From Desulfuromonadales bacterium (GTDB taxonomy: Bacteria > Desulfobacterota > Desulfuromonadia > Desulfuromonadales > JAHYIW01): a stretch of DNA of 37,143 bases. The notes beneath the pieces are model-generated. The model was not told the origin of the DNA. It made no database searches and was given only the letters and a program-made list of their open reading frames with translations. The position numbers and the translations under genes are program-made. Shown piece after piece: positions 9,633 to 17,772 of this stretch (positions are counted from its first letter, which is position 1; every line of letters begins with the position of its first letter). The DNA is taken from NCBI GenBank assembly GCA_029210745.1, contig JARGFI010000026.1:1-37143 (forward strand), written 5' to 3'.

Positions 9633-11485
9633 TGAAACTGAAGCCGGGGTGGGCCGAACTACCAGTTTTCAGGCGACGTTTCATTTATCTGTCGATTTTC
9701 GCCGCAGTTGTTTTCCTCCTTTTGATCCTGCGTCTCTGGTATCTCCAGGGGGTGCGCAGTGAATATTATCAGCAACTGGCTGAAAAAAACCGCAGCCGTT
9801 TTCTTCCGGTTGAAGCGCCGCGCGGATATGTCTATGATCGCAACGGCAATCTGTTGCTCGACAACCGCCCGGCTTTCGACATTGTTGCCTTGCGTCAGGA
9901 AGTCGAGGATCCCGAGCGCCTGTTTGCGCAATTAGCGCCCCTGCTCGATGTGCCGGTCCCGTTATTGCGTGAACGGTGGGTGAGAGGGAAAAAACAGCCG
10001 CGTTATCAGCCGGTATTGCTGGCCGGGGATGTGAATCGCGACTGCGTTGATCGGGTGCAGGAAAATTCTGTGCATTTGCCGGGCGTGCTGGTCGAAGTCA
10101 AGCCATTGCGCGCCTACCCTTACGGGGAACTGGCGTCTCACCTGTTTGGCTACCTGGGAATGATTTCCGAACAGGAACTGCGCTCGGCGGCATTTGTCGG
10201 CTATCGTCCCGATGCATTGGTCGGGCGTGCCGGTCTGGAACGTGAGTTTGAATCGTATCTGCGCGGGATTGATGGCGAACGGCGGGTCGAGGTGGATGTC
10301 CGTGGCCGAGAGCTGCGGATTCTCAACCTGGTTACACCGGTACCGGGGAACAAGGTCTTTATGACCATTCGCCGCGATGTCCAGCAGGTGGCAGAAGACG
10401 CTTTTGGCGATCAGTCAGGGGCGATTGTCGCGCTTGATGTTCGTAATGGTGAAATTCTGGCGCTGGCCAGTCGTCCGCCCTACGGCCCCGCCTCCTTTGC
10501 GCGGGGGATCAATACCGAAGAGTGGCAGACGTTGCTCAACAACCCCCGTCATCCGATGCAGGACAAGGCTTTACGCGGCCAGTACCCGCCGGGATCGACC
10601 TTCAAACCGGTTACTGCGTTGGCCGCGTTGCAGTCAGGGAGTGTCAATGCAGACTTTAGCGTTGACTGCAAGGGCAGCTTTGAACTCGGACCGGCGGCCT
10701 ATCGCTGCTGGAAGAAGGAGGGGCATGGCCCGACCGATCTGAAAAAAGCAATGCGCGAGAGTTGCGATGTCTGGTTTTATCAAGCTGGCGTTGCCACCGG
10801 GATCGACCAGCTTGCAAAGATGGCGTTCGCCCTCGGTCTGGGCAAAGAACTTGGATTTTCCCTGGACACCGAACGGTCAGGATTGATTCCCACTCAGCAG
10901 TGGAAAAAGCGGCGTTTTAATGATCGCTGGTACGATGGCGAGACGGTTATCGCCGCGATCGGTCAGGGGTATGTACTCACCACGCCGCTCCAGTTGGCGG
11001 TGATGACCGCCGCGATTGCCAACGGGGGGAAGGTTTGGCGACCCCGCGCGGTCAACCGGGTCGAATCGCTGGACGGAGAGACTCTGTTTGCGACCGAACC
11101 GGAAATGCTCATCGACACGGCTCTCGACCCACGGGCCTTGAAAGCAGTACAGCAGGGGATGGAGGCGGTTGTCAACGAGAGCGGCGGAACCGGGTGGGCC
11201 GCTCGTCTGGCGGGGATCAGGGTTGCCGGAAAGACCGGGACGGCACAAGTGGTGCGGCGTAAAAGCGATGAAGAAGAAGAACGGTCCCAAGGAGAGGAAA
11301 TTCCCTACCAGTTCCGTGATCACGCGCTCTTTATTGCCTATGCCCCGGCACAAAATCCGGAAATTGCGGTTGCGGTAGTGGTAGAACACGGCGAACACGG
11401 CAGCAGCGCGGCCGCGCCCATTGTCAGAGCGGTCCTCGCCAGCTATTTCGACAGCGCAGACAGCAAACCGGAAAGAAAAAGATGA
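9632..11485 (+). CDS. mrdA: penicillin-binding protein 2 (elongation transpeptidase)
   Basis: PBP2 cross-links peptidoglycan during side-wall growth with RodA. The 617-residue protein has one N-terminal membrane segment (about 18-38), a dimerisation/pedestal region (APRGYVYDRNGNLLLDNR; LVGRAGLEREFESYLRG) and a transpeptidase domain. The active-site motifs are complete: S322-T-F-K (PPGSTFKPV), S377-C-D (RESCDVWFYQAG) and K534-T-G-T (VAGKTGTAQVV). Length and motif spacing are typical. It overlaps mreD by one base and is followed by rodA after nine bases. Confidence 0.96.
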   Translation: MKLKPGWAELPVFRRRFIYLSIFAAVVFLLLILRLWYLQGVRSEYYQQLAEKNRSRFLPVEAPRGYVYDRNGNLLLDNRPAFDIVALRQEVEDPERLFAQLAPLLDVPVPLLRERWVRGKKQPRYQPVLLAGDVNRDCVDRVQENSVHLPGVLVEVKPLRAYPYGELASHLFGYLGMISEQELRSAAFVGYRPDALVGRAGLEREFESYLRGIDGERRVEVDVRGRELRILNLVTPVPGNKVFMTIRRDVQQVAEDAFGDQSGAIVALDVRNGEILALASRPPYGPASFARGINTEEWQTLLNNPRHPMQDKALRGQYPPGSTFKPVTALAALQSGSVNADFSVDCKGSFELGPAAYRCWKKEGHGPTDLKKAMRESCDVWFYQAGVATGIDQLAKMAFALGLGKELGFSLDTERSGLIPTQQWKKRRFNDRWYDGETVIAAIGQGYVLTTPLQLAVMTAAIANGGKVWRPRAVNRVESLDGETLFATEPEMLIDTALDPRALKAVQQGMEAVVNESGGTGWAARLAGIRVAGKTGTAQVVRRKSDEEEERSQGEEIPYQFRDHALFIAYAPAQNPEIAVAVVVEHGEHGSSAAAPIVRAVLASYFDSADSKPERKR

Positions 11486-11494
11486 ATACACGCC

Positions 11495-12589
11495 ATGTTT
11501 GATCGACGGTTACTGACCAACTTTGACTGGGTTCTGGTTTTGATCGTGCTGTTGCTGGCAACCGCCGGGGTGGTCAACCTTTACAGTGCGACCTCCAGCG
11601 AAGCAGTCCATTCGCCGTTTTACCTGAAACAGCTGACCTGGATCGGGGTTGGGCTGGTGATTGCCCTGGGCGTCAGTCTGTTCGATTATCGTCACCTGCA
11701 ATATGCCAGCTTTTACCTTTATGCCATAAATCTGCTGCTGCTGCTCTTTGTGCTTGTCGCGGGGGAAAACAGAATGGGGGCGACCCGCTGGATTCGTCTC
11801 GGCTTCATGAATATGCAACCGAGTGAATTGATGAAGATTGTGATCATCATCGCTCTGGCATATTACCTGAGTGAACGCAGTTCGTTGTTCGGTTTCAGTC
11901 TTCTTGAACTGACGATACCGCTGGCGTTGATCGGGGTTCCGGTGGTGATGATCATGAAACAACCCGACCTCGGCACGGCATTGATGGTGGTCTTCATTGG
12001 CGGAACGATGGGGATGTTCGCCGGAATCAAGAAACCCGCACTGATCTTTCTTGGTGGTTCGGGGGGGCTGCTGGCGGTGGGGGGGTGGTTTTTACTGCAC
12101 GCTTATCAAAAGCGCCGGATCATGACTTTTCTCAATCCCGAGCTTGATCCGCTGGGTGCCGGTTACCACATCATTCAGTCAAAGATTGCGGTCGGCAGCG
12201 GCGGTTTCTGGGGGCGCGGGTATATGCATGGCACCCAGTCACAACTGTCCTTTCTCCCCGAACGTCACACCGACTTCGCTTTTTCCGTCTTTGCCGAGGA
12301 GTGGGGTTTTTCCGGCTCATTCCTCCTCCTTGTGCTCTACCTGCTGTTGATTTTATGGGGCATCTATATCGCGCGCGTCGCCGCCGATCCGTTCGGCATG
12401 TTCCTCGCCGTTGGCGTAACCGCCATGCTTTTCTGGCACATTGTCGTCAACCTCGCCATGGTCATCGGCCTGTTGCCGGTCGTCGGTGTGCCTCTGCCGC
12501 TCTTTTCCTACGGCGGGACCAGTATGGTGACCACGATGCTGGGGGTGGGGGTGCTGCTCAATGTCAGTATGCGCCGGTTTGTTTTTTAG
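11495..12589 (+). CDS. rodA: SEDS-family peptidoglycan glycosyltransferase RodA
   Basis: RodA polymerises lipid II into glycan strands for cell elongation. The 364-residue protein has about ten membrane segments and SEDS signatures: NRMGATRWIRLGFMNMQPSELMK, KQPDLGTALM, RRIMTFLNPELDPLGAGYHIIQSKIAVGSGG and LPERHTDFAFSVFAEEWGF, ending PLPLFSYGGTSMVTTMLGVGVLLNV. It belongs with the upstream PBP2 as a functional pair. A Shine-Dalgarno sequence is not evident. It ends ten bases from the convergent S4-domain gene. Confidence 0.96.
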   Translation: MFDRRLLTNFDWVLVLIVLLLATAGVVNLYSATSSEAVHSPFYLKQLTWIGVGLVIALGVSLFDYRHLQYASFYLYAINLLLLLFVLVAGENRMGATRWIRLGFMNMQPSELMKIVIIIALAYYLSERSSLFGFSLLELTIPLALIGVPVVMIMKQPDLGTALMVVFIGGTMGMFAGIKKPALIFLGGSGGLLAVGGWFLLHAYQKRRIMTFLNPELDPLGAGYHIIQSKIAVGSGGFWGRGYMHGTQSQLSFLPERHTDFAFSVFAEEWGFSGSFLLLVLYLLLILWGIYIARVAADPFGMFLAVGVTAMLFWHIVVNLAMVIGLLPVVGVPLPLFSYGGTSMVTTMLGVGVLLNVSMRRFVF

Positions 12590-12598
12590 CCGGAGCGA

Positions 12599-12808
12599 TT
12601 ACACAACAGTGACCTGCCGGTCATTAAACACCACCTGTTGCCCTGCTCTGATTTTGCAGCGTTTACGCAACTCCACCTGACCATCGACGGTGACCAGTCC
12701 GTCCGCGATCAACGCCTTCGCCAGTCCGCCGCTGGACACCAGCCCGGTGATTTTGAGCAGATTGTTGAGTTCAATGTAGGCACTGTCTTCAAGTTCAAAG
12801 GTGATCAT
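12599..12808 (-). CDS. small S4-domain RNA-binding protein (YbcJ-like)
   Basis: The product is about 69 residues and consists almost wholly of an S4 RNA-binding domain: ELNNLLKITGLVSSGGLAKALI, followed by DGLVTVDGQVELRKRCKIRAG. This matches the pattern I know from E. coli YbcJ, a single-domain RNA-binding protein of uncertain role. Starts are ambiguous: ATG 12808 has GAGGAG 11 bases away, whereas TTG 12814 (two codons longer) has it five bases away. It lies 44 bases downstream of resB and is probably cotranscribed. Confidence 0.88.
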   Translation of the reverse strand: MITFELEDSAYIELNNLLKITGLVSSGGLAKALIADGLVTVDGQVELRKRCKIRAGQQVVFNDRQVTVV

Positions 12809-12852
12809 GGCCAAAACAACTCCTCATTATTGCGGGCAAATTTAGCGCGCAC

Positions 12853-13920
12853 TCACGCCACATCCGGGCGATCGCCGCGCGCGCGTTTGTAGTAGAACGA
12901 AAAGAGCGCCAGCCATACACCTACCCCGATGAAGACCGAACCGACCAGCGCCAGATACGCCCCCGGATCATAATTGGCGGTGAGGACGCTGTAGTAACGA
13001 CCGAGCGGGTCGGTGGGGCGGAGGATCACCCCGTGGCGACGCAGCTCCTGCGGCAAGCCCTCGCGCAACAGATACCAGCCGCGCCAGAGCGGCTGACCGG
13101 CGCGACTCAGGACGAATTCAAAAGCCGGATTGTTCAGCTGGTCTCCCCGGTACACCACCTGACCAGCGCCGGAGCGGGCGGCATCGGGCCAGAAGTTCAG
13201 TACCTGAAGATCTAAACCGTTATCCGCCAGCGCCAGCTGCGCTCCCTGGCGCAGGTCGATTATCCCGTTGGCCGTGGCGAAGCGGAAGCCGTCGGCACGC
13301 TGGCCAAACGAGACCGGCACGACCACCAGCCCACCGTAAATCAGCGGAGTATTGGTCTTCACTTGCTCCTGTTTGAGCACCAGATCACCGCGCAACAATG
13401 AAAGGTCACTGAGCATGTCGAGGGGGCGACCACTGTCGCCGATCACCGGTTGGAAATGATCCAGGCGCAGATAGTGGCCGGGCAATTCCGGCAGGGGCAA
13501 GGTCTGGCCGACCTGAAGGACCTGTTCCGGCAGACGCCAACCGCCGAAACCACCCCAGCAGAAGGCGGTGACGATCAGGATGAAACCGCAGTGGATGCAG
13601 TATTCGCCGCTTTTTCGCCAGCGGGTTTTAACCTTGCCCAGCCAATCGATCAGGCAACACAGGGTATTGAGCGCGAGCAGAACCGAGCTGATCCCGGCCG
13701 CTGGCAGCCACCAGCTCAAGCGCAGATTGTCGGCCCCGCGCAGCTGCCACCAGTCGTTGAGGACCTGCATGTCCATGCCGCTGAAAACCCGTGGGTTGAA
13801 GTGCATCACCAGTGAGCCGCCCATGGTCAGCAGGGTGGCGAGGGAGGCGAGGACGATGGTCAACTTGAGTGAGCAGCACCAGCTCCAGAGCGATTGCGCA
13901 AATGTCTTGTCCGTGGCCAT
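12853..13920 (-). CDS. resB: cytochrome c biogenesis protein ResB (Ccs1)
   Basis: ResB is half of the system II cytochrome c synthase; with the CcsA-type partner it moves heme across the membrane and attaches it to apocytochrome CXXCH motifs. The 355-residue protein has hydrophobic segments at about 17-40, 73-92, 112-128 and a final one near 320-343, with a large extracytoplasmic domain between the last two, as in compact ResB proteins. A CIHC pair occurs at the start of the third segment (GEYCIHCGFILIV). GGAG lies nine bases before the start. The gap to the upstream ccsB-type gene is six bases. Confidence 0.9.
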   Translation of the reverse strand: MATDKTFAQSLWSWCCSLKLTIVLASLATLLTMGGSLVMHFNPRVFSGMDMQVLNDWWQLRGADNLRLSWWLPAAGISSVLLALNTLCCLIDWLGKVKTRWRKSGEYCIHCGFILIVTAFCWGGFGGWRLPEQVLQVGQTLPLPELPGHYLRLDHFQPVIGDSGRPLDMLSDLSLLRGDLVLKQEQVKTNTPLIYGGLVVVPVSFGQRADGFRFATANGIIDLRQGAQLALADNGLDLQVLNFWPDAARSGAGQVVYRGDQLNNPAFEFVLSRAGQPLWRGWYLLREGLPQELRRHGVILRPTDPLGRYYSVLTANYDPGAYLALVGSVFIGVGVWLALFSFYYKRARGDRPDVA

Positions 13921-13926
13921 GGCGTC

Positions 13927-14721
13927 TTACTCCAGCGGATGGTTGCTTTCGAGCAGCAGCCCGATGCCGAGATAGGTAAACAGGACGACGCCGAATCCAG
14001 CGATCGACAGCCAGGCGTAGCCGCTCCCCTGCCAGCGGCGGATAAACTTGGCATGACACATCCCGGCGTAGAAGATCCACACCAACGTTGACCAGACACT
14101 CTTGATATTCCATGAAAAATAAGTCCCCCAGGCGATATACGCCCAGAGGCTGCCGGCGATCATGCACAGGGTAAAGAGGGCGAACCCGAGAAAAATCGCC
14201 TCTTCGTTCAGCTTGCGCAACTGACTCAATTCCGGCAACTGGTGCGCGCCGATATGGCGTTGAAACAAGTAGAGGACGCCGAGCGAAAACGCCATCGCAA
14301 AGAGGGCGTAACCGACGAACGAGAAGATGATATGCAAGGTAAAGAGTGGCGTGTCGAGACTCGGAATCAGCGGTGGCAACTGCGGGTCGCGAGGCAGGGC
14401 GCTGCCGAGCAGAAGCAGATTCATAAACATCACAAACAGGCCACTGGCGTGAATCCGGTAACGCAGTTCGAAGTAGAGATAGGTTGCGGCGAGCGCCCAG
14501 CTGAAGAAAAACTGGGTGGCAAAAAGATTGGTCACCGGCAGAAATCCGGCAGCATTCCAGCGCAGGCCAAGCTGGGTGGTCTGAATGACAAAACCGATCA
14601 GCACCAGGAGCAGGGCGACGGTTTGCAGGCTCCGGCGCTTCAGTCCGACATTGAGCAGGTAACAAAGAACGGATGCGGCATAGGCGGCGAAGGCAGAGTA
14701 GAGCATGATTTTGGTCATCAT
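13927..14721 (-). CDS. ccsB: CcsA/ResC-type cytochrome c assembly protein with variant WWD motif
   Basis: This is the heme-handling partner of ResB. The 264-residue protein has about eight membrane segments and the family's tryptophan-rich region near 198-210, which reads WGTYFSWNIKSVW. The usual form is close to WGxYWSWDPKExW, so Asp, Pro and Glu of the common motif are replaced by Asn, Ile and Ser. Candidate heme-ligand histidines remain in LHIIFSFVGYALFA and GMCHAKF. I start at ATG 14721; a TTG at 14757 would add a charged, unlikely extension. No clear ribosome site is seen. It is the first gene of the ccsB-resB-S4 unit. Confidence 0.88.
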   Translation of the reverse strand: MMTKIMLYSAFAAYAASVLCYLLNVGLKRRSLQTVALLLVLIGFVIQTTQLGLRWNAAGFLPVTNLFATQFFFSWALAATYLYFELRYRIHASGLFVMFMNLLLLGSALPRDPQLPPLIPSLDTPLFTLHIIFSFVGYALFAMAFSLGVLYLFQRHIGAHQLPELSQLRKLNEEAIFLGFALFTLCMIAGSLWAYIAWGTYFSWNIKSVWSTLVWIFYAGMCHAKFIRRWQGSGYAWLSIAGFGVVLFTYLGIGLLLESNHPLE

Positions 14722-14782
14722 TGCAGTGTCTTTTTCTGTGGTCGTTGGAGGTGCCAAATCATTTCACCACCCGTTCACGTTG

Positions 14783-14863
14783 TTCACTGAAGGCACGAAG
14801 GTCACGAAGAAGCAACCCTGTGGTGTCTTGTTTGCTTCGTGTGCTTCGTGCTCTTCGTGGTGA
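14783..14863. repeat. imperfect palindromic element built of CACGAAG-type repeats
   Basis: Left arm 14783-14815 (TTCACTGAAGGCACGAAGGT...) and right arm 14830-14863 (TTTGCTTCGTGTGCTTCGTG...) are imperfect reverse complements around a short spacer; each is made of three to four CACGAAG / CTTCGTG units. Similar GAAG/CTTC-rich palindromes are scattered in environmental bacterial genomes and look like small non-autonomous repeat elements. It lies in the divergent gap between ccsB and bioW and could form a large hairpin. Confidence 0.6.
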
Positions 14864-14924
14864 AAGAAGGCTCTTTTCTAACATAAATCGGGATCACAAC
14901 AAAGCGAAACCGGCTTTTATTTGA

Positions 14925-14956
14925 TTGTCAACCATGGCTCACAGTTCAGTTGACAA
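14925..14956 (+). promoter_or_regulatory. BirA-type biotin operator ahead of bioW
   Basis: TTGTCAACC (14925-14933) and AGTTGACAA (14948-14956) are inverted half-sites separated by 14 bases. The known BirA operator pattern is TTGTnAACC-N14/15-GGTTnACAA, so only one position of the right half-site departs. It sits directly before the biotin operon and overlaps the -35 box, the expected place for repression when biotin is plentiful. Confidence 0.68.
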
Positions 14957-14978
14957 GGCTGTTGCTGCATGATAATTT
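14950..14978 (+). promoter_or_regulatory. predicted promoter of the biotin operon
   Basis: TTGACA (14950-14955) and TAATTT (14973-14978) are 17 bases apart; GATAAT (14971-14976) is an alternative with a 15-base spacer. Transcription would start at or next to the bioW ATG (14985), so the message may be nearly leaderless; no ribosome binding site is visible. Confidence 0.55.
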
Positions 14979-14984
14979 TCCGCC

Positions 14985-15800
14985 ATGACACCCTGCGATA
15001 AAGATCTGCTCTACAGCATCCGCATGCGTGCCGAACGCGGCGGCAGTCACCTCTCCGGCGCGGAACGGATCGGCAGTGCGCTCGATGTCGAGAGGATGGC
15101 GGCTGCGTTGGCGCGCCGGGCGATGACCCATCCGCGCGGCTGCGCCGAATCGATCCGCATTACCGTCGAGGCACTGACCGGTGAACCGCAATGTGCGCGG
15201 CTGCCCGAGCTGACCACGCTGACGGTGAGCGATTACCGGCACGGCCGCGAACTGGCGGGGCGCTGTCTGGAACGCTGCGGCGTCGCGCCCCCGGTCGTTG
15301 CGCGCGCCATCGACCTGTTAAGCGCCGGGGCGGCTCCCGGTGGCGTCAGCATGCGCGGCGCGTTGCTCCTCGACGCCACGACCGGCGAACGGCTCGACCC
15401 CGATCCGGCGCGCGGCGTGCGCGTCAGCCGCATGGATCTCACCGCGCTGGCGGCGTCCGAACTGGCCCACCAGTTACGTACCGTCGGCCTTGATAATCCC
15501 CATGTGCGCGAGGCGCTGATTCTGGCCGGCAAGGTGCTGCTCACCCCCGGTATTATCGCCGAGCTCTGCTGGTCCGACGATCCGGACTATGTGGCTGGTT
15601 ATGTCGCCGCCGCCGCGATCGGCTATGTGCGCTTCCCGCAGCTTAAACCGGCGGGAGAGGAGTGCGGCGGCCGGGTCTTTTTTGTCGACCGCGCACATTT
15701 CGAGCTTGCCGCTGCCATCGAGTTTTTGCAGCGCACCCCGGTGCTCTTCGATCGGGTCGGGCTGATTCGCTCGCCGCGCCTGTGGGAGGAATGGATATGA
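14985..15800 (+). CDS. bioW: 6-carboxyhexanoate--CoA ligase (pimeloyl-CoA synthetase)
   Basis: BioW activates free pimelate with ATP and CoA to pimeloyl-CoA, the substrate of BioF. The 271-residue protein closely follows the Bacillus BioW pattern: YSIRMRAERGGSHLSGAERI at the start, RGALLLDATTGERLDPD, GVRVSRMD, ELCWSDDPDYVAGYVA and GGRVFFV. The last three are near-identical to the family signatures. ATG 14985 follows the putative promoter by only a few bases. The stop overlaps the bioF start (ATGA). Having BioW in the same operon as BioC and BioH is unexpected because they supply the pimeloyl group by different routes. Confidence 0.94.
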   Translation: MTPCDKDLLYSIRMRAERGGSHLSGAERIGSALDVERMAAALARRAMTHPRGCAESIRITVEALTGEPQCARLPELTTLTVSDYRHGRELAGRCLERCGVAPPVVARAIDLLSAGAAPGGVSMRGALLLDATTGERLDPDPARGVRVSRMDLTALAASELAHQLRTVGLDNPHVREALILAGKVLLTPGIIAELCWSDDPDYVAGYVAAAAIGYVRFPQLKPAGEECGGRVFFVDRAHFELAAAIEFLQRTPVLFDRVGLIRSPRLWEEWI

Positions 15801-16972
15801 AGGCATGGCAGGCACATCTGGATGATCTCGCACAACGCAATATGTTGCGTTCGCTGCGCGATATCGACGGCATCCAGGGCCCCTGGGTGGAACTCAACGG
15901 GCGGCACGTCCTGCTGCTCTGTTCCAATAACTATCTCGGTCTGGCCGGACATCCGCGCCTGATCGAGGCCGCCTGTCAGGCGCTCACCGACTATGGAGTT
16001 GGCTCCGGTGCCAGCCGTCTGGTTTCCGGGTCGATGCGTGCGCACCACGCCCTGGAAGATGCGCTCGCCGCCTTCAAGGGGACTGAGGGTGCCTTGCTCT
16101 TCAATTCCGGCTACGCCGCCAATACCGGTATCCCGCAGGGGTTGTTCGGTCCCGACGACCTGATCTTTTCCGATGCCCTCAACCATGCCTCGATTATCGA
16201 CGGGTGCCGTCTGGCGCAGGCGCGCACCGTTGTTTATCCGCACAACGACAGCGTTGCACTTGAACAACTGATGATCGCCGAGTTGCCACGACGCAAGGGG
16301 CGCTGGGTGATCATTACCGACGGGGTATTCAGCATGGACGGGGATCTGGCGCGTCTGCCCGAGCTGGTGGCGCTGAAGCGACGTTATGACACGCTGCTGA
16401 TGGTCGACGATGCCCACGGCACCGGGGTCCTCGGTGCCACCGGTCGTGGTAGCGCCGAAGCCCTCGGCTGCCTTGCTGATGTCGATCTGCACATGGGCAC
16501 CCTCGGCAAAGCACTGGGTTGCGCCGGCGCCTATCTGGCCGCCGAGCGTACGGTGATCGATATGTTGATCAACCATAGCCGCCCCTTCATCTTTTCCACC
16601 AGCCTGCCGCCGGCGGTGGCCGCCGCCGCCTGCGCAGCGCTGGCGATAATCGACAGTGATGAGGGACGACGGCGGCGCAACCAGCTGAGTGCCAATCGCG
16701 ACTACTTTGCCGCACGACTGCACGCCGGTGGTGCCGATCTGCTGGGCAGTGAAACCCAGATTGTGCCGATCCTCACCGGCGAGCCCGCGCCGACCATGGC
16801 GGCGGCGGGGGCGTTGCTCGATCAGGATATCTTCCTTTCGGGGATTCGTCCGCCGACCGTTCCCGCCGGACAGTGTCGTCTGCGGGCGACGCTGATGGCC
16901 GACCATCAGCGCGTCGATCTGGAACGCGCGGCTGACGCGATTCTCAAACTTCTCGCCCCGGTGAAGAGGTGA
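15797..16972 (+). CDS. bioF: 8-amino-7-oxononanoate synthase
   Basis: BioF is a PLP enzyme that condenses a pimeloyl thioester with L-alanine to give 8-amino-7-oxononanoate. The 391-residue protein has NNYLGLAGHPRLIEAA, GVGSGASRLVSGSMRAHHALE, SDALNHASIIDGCRLA, VDDAHGTGVLG and the PLP lysine in HMGTLGKALG (K238). I start at ATG 15797 because GGGAGG is seven bases upstream; the ATG at 15791 is too close to it, and an open frame continues upstream without a better start. It overlaps bioW (ATGA) and bioH (GTGA). Confidence 0.97.
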   Translation: MKAWQAHLDDLAQRNMLRSLRDIDGIQGPWVELNGRHVLLLCSNNYLGLAGHPRLIEAACQALTDYGVGSGASRLVSGSMRAHHALEDALAAFKGTEGALLFNSGYAANTGIPQGLFGPDDLIFSDALNHASIIDGCRLAQARTVVYPHNDSVALEQLMIAELPRRKGRWVIITDGVFSMDGDLARLPELVALKRRYDTLLMVDDAHGTGVLGATGRGSAEALGCLADVDLHMGTLGKALGCAGAYLAAERTVIDMLINHSRPFIFSTSLPPAVAAAACAALAIIDSDEGRRRRNQLSANRDYFAARLHAGGADLLGSETQIVPILTGEPAPTMAAAGALLDQDIFLSGIRPPTVPAGQCRLRATLMADHQRVDLERAADAILKLLAPVKR

Positions 16973-17772
16973 AGTCGTTCATCCTCGCCGACGGTCGGCT
17001 GCTGTCTTACCGCGACCTTGGCAACGGTCCGCCGTTGATCATGCTCCACGGCTGGACGATGTCGTCGCTGGTCTTCAGTGAGGTGGCGCAGCAGCTGGCG
17101 GATGATTTTCGGGTCCTGATCCCTGATCTGCGCGGCCACGGCGCGTCAGCACCGGGAGACGGCTACGCGCTGGCCGATTTCGTCGCCGATCTGCGCCAAT
17201 GGATTGCGGGCCTCGGCCTGGAACGCTGTTCGCTCCTCGGCTGGTCCCTCGGTGGCCAGGTGGCATGTGAACTTTGCTCCCTCCCGCAGGGGCCGGTCGA
17301 ACGCCTGGTGCTGATTGCGACCACCCCCCGGTTTGCCAACGGTGACGGCTGGGAGGGGGGCTTGCCGACGGCTCAGGTAAAGGCGATGGGACGCAATATC
17401 CGTCGCGCCTACGCTAAAACGATGGAAGAGTTCTTTCATCTCCAGTTCGCCGGTGAGGCGCTGCCCCGCGAGCGGCTGCGTGCAATTGCGCAATTTGCCG
17501 TACGACCGGCAAAATTACCCGCCAGCGAAGTCGCCTTGGCGGCGCTGGAGACCCTCACCGGTGCCGATCAGCGCGCCCAGTTGGCGCAGATCAAGGTGCC
17601 GACCCTGATCGTTCACGGAAGCAGTGACCCGATCGTCCCGATCGCCGCCGGGCGTTATCTGGCGACGCAGTTGCCGCACGCCGACCTGGTCACCCTGCCC
17701 GGCATCGGCCATGCGCCGTTTCTCAGTCGCCCCGAAGAGATGCTCACCTTGTGGCGCGAGTTTCTGTCATGA
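16969..17772 (+). CDS. bioH: pimeloyl-[ACP] methyl ester esterase (BioH-type alpha/beta hydrolase)
   Basis: BioH removes the methyl group from pimeloyl-ACP methyl ester after chain elongation, releasing pimeloyl-ACP. The 267-residue protein is an alpha/beta hydrolase with the nucleophile elbow GWSLGG (S93), acid D220 in GSSDPIVP and H248 in GIGHAPF. The oxyanion motif LHGWTMSS matches BioH. Start is GTG 16969, overlapping the bioF stop (GTGA). The position between bioF and bioC is strong support for BioH over other hydrolases. Confidence 0.92.
   Translation: MKSFILADGRLLSYRDLGNGPPLIMLHGWTMSSLVFSEVAQQLADDFRVLIPDLRGHGASAPGDGYALADFVADLRQWIAGLGLERCSLLGWSLGGQVACELCSLPQGPVERLVLIATTPRFANGDGWEGGLPTAQVKAMGRNIRRAYAKTMEEFFHLQFAGEALPRERLRAIAQFAVRPAKLPASEVALAALETLTGADQRAQLAQIKVPTLIVHGSSDPIVPIAAGRYLATQLPHADLVTLPGIGHAPFLSRPEEMLTLWREFLS

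Noticed and set aside
14783-14863. Short repeated CTTCGTG units considered as a CRISPR array
   Set aside because: The units are 7-8 bases, spaced irregularly, and arranged as an inverted pair without unique spacers or cas genes.
15623-16906. A 427-codon minus-strand open frame
   Set aside because: It is antisense to bioW/bioF and has no ribosome site or recognisable domain.
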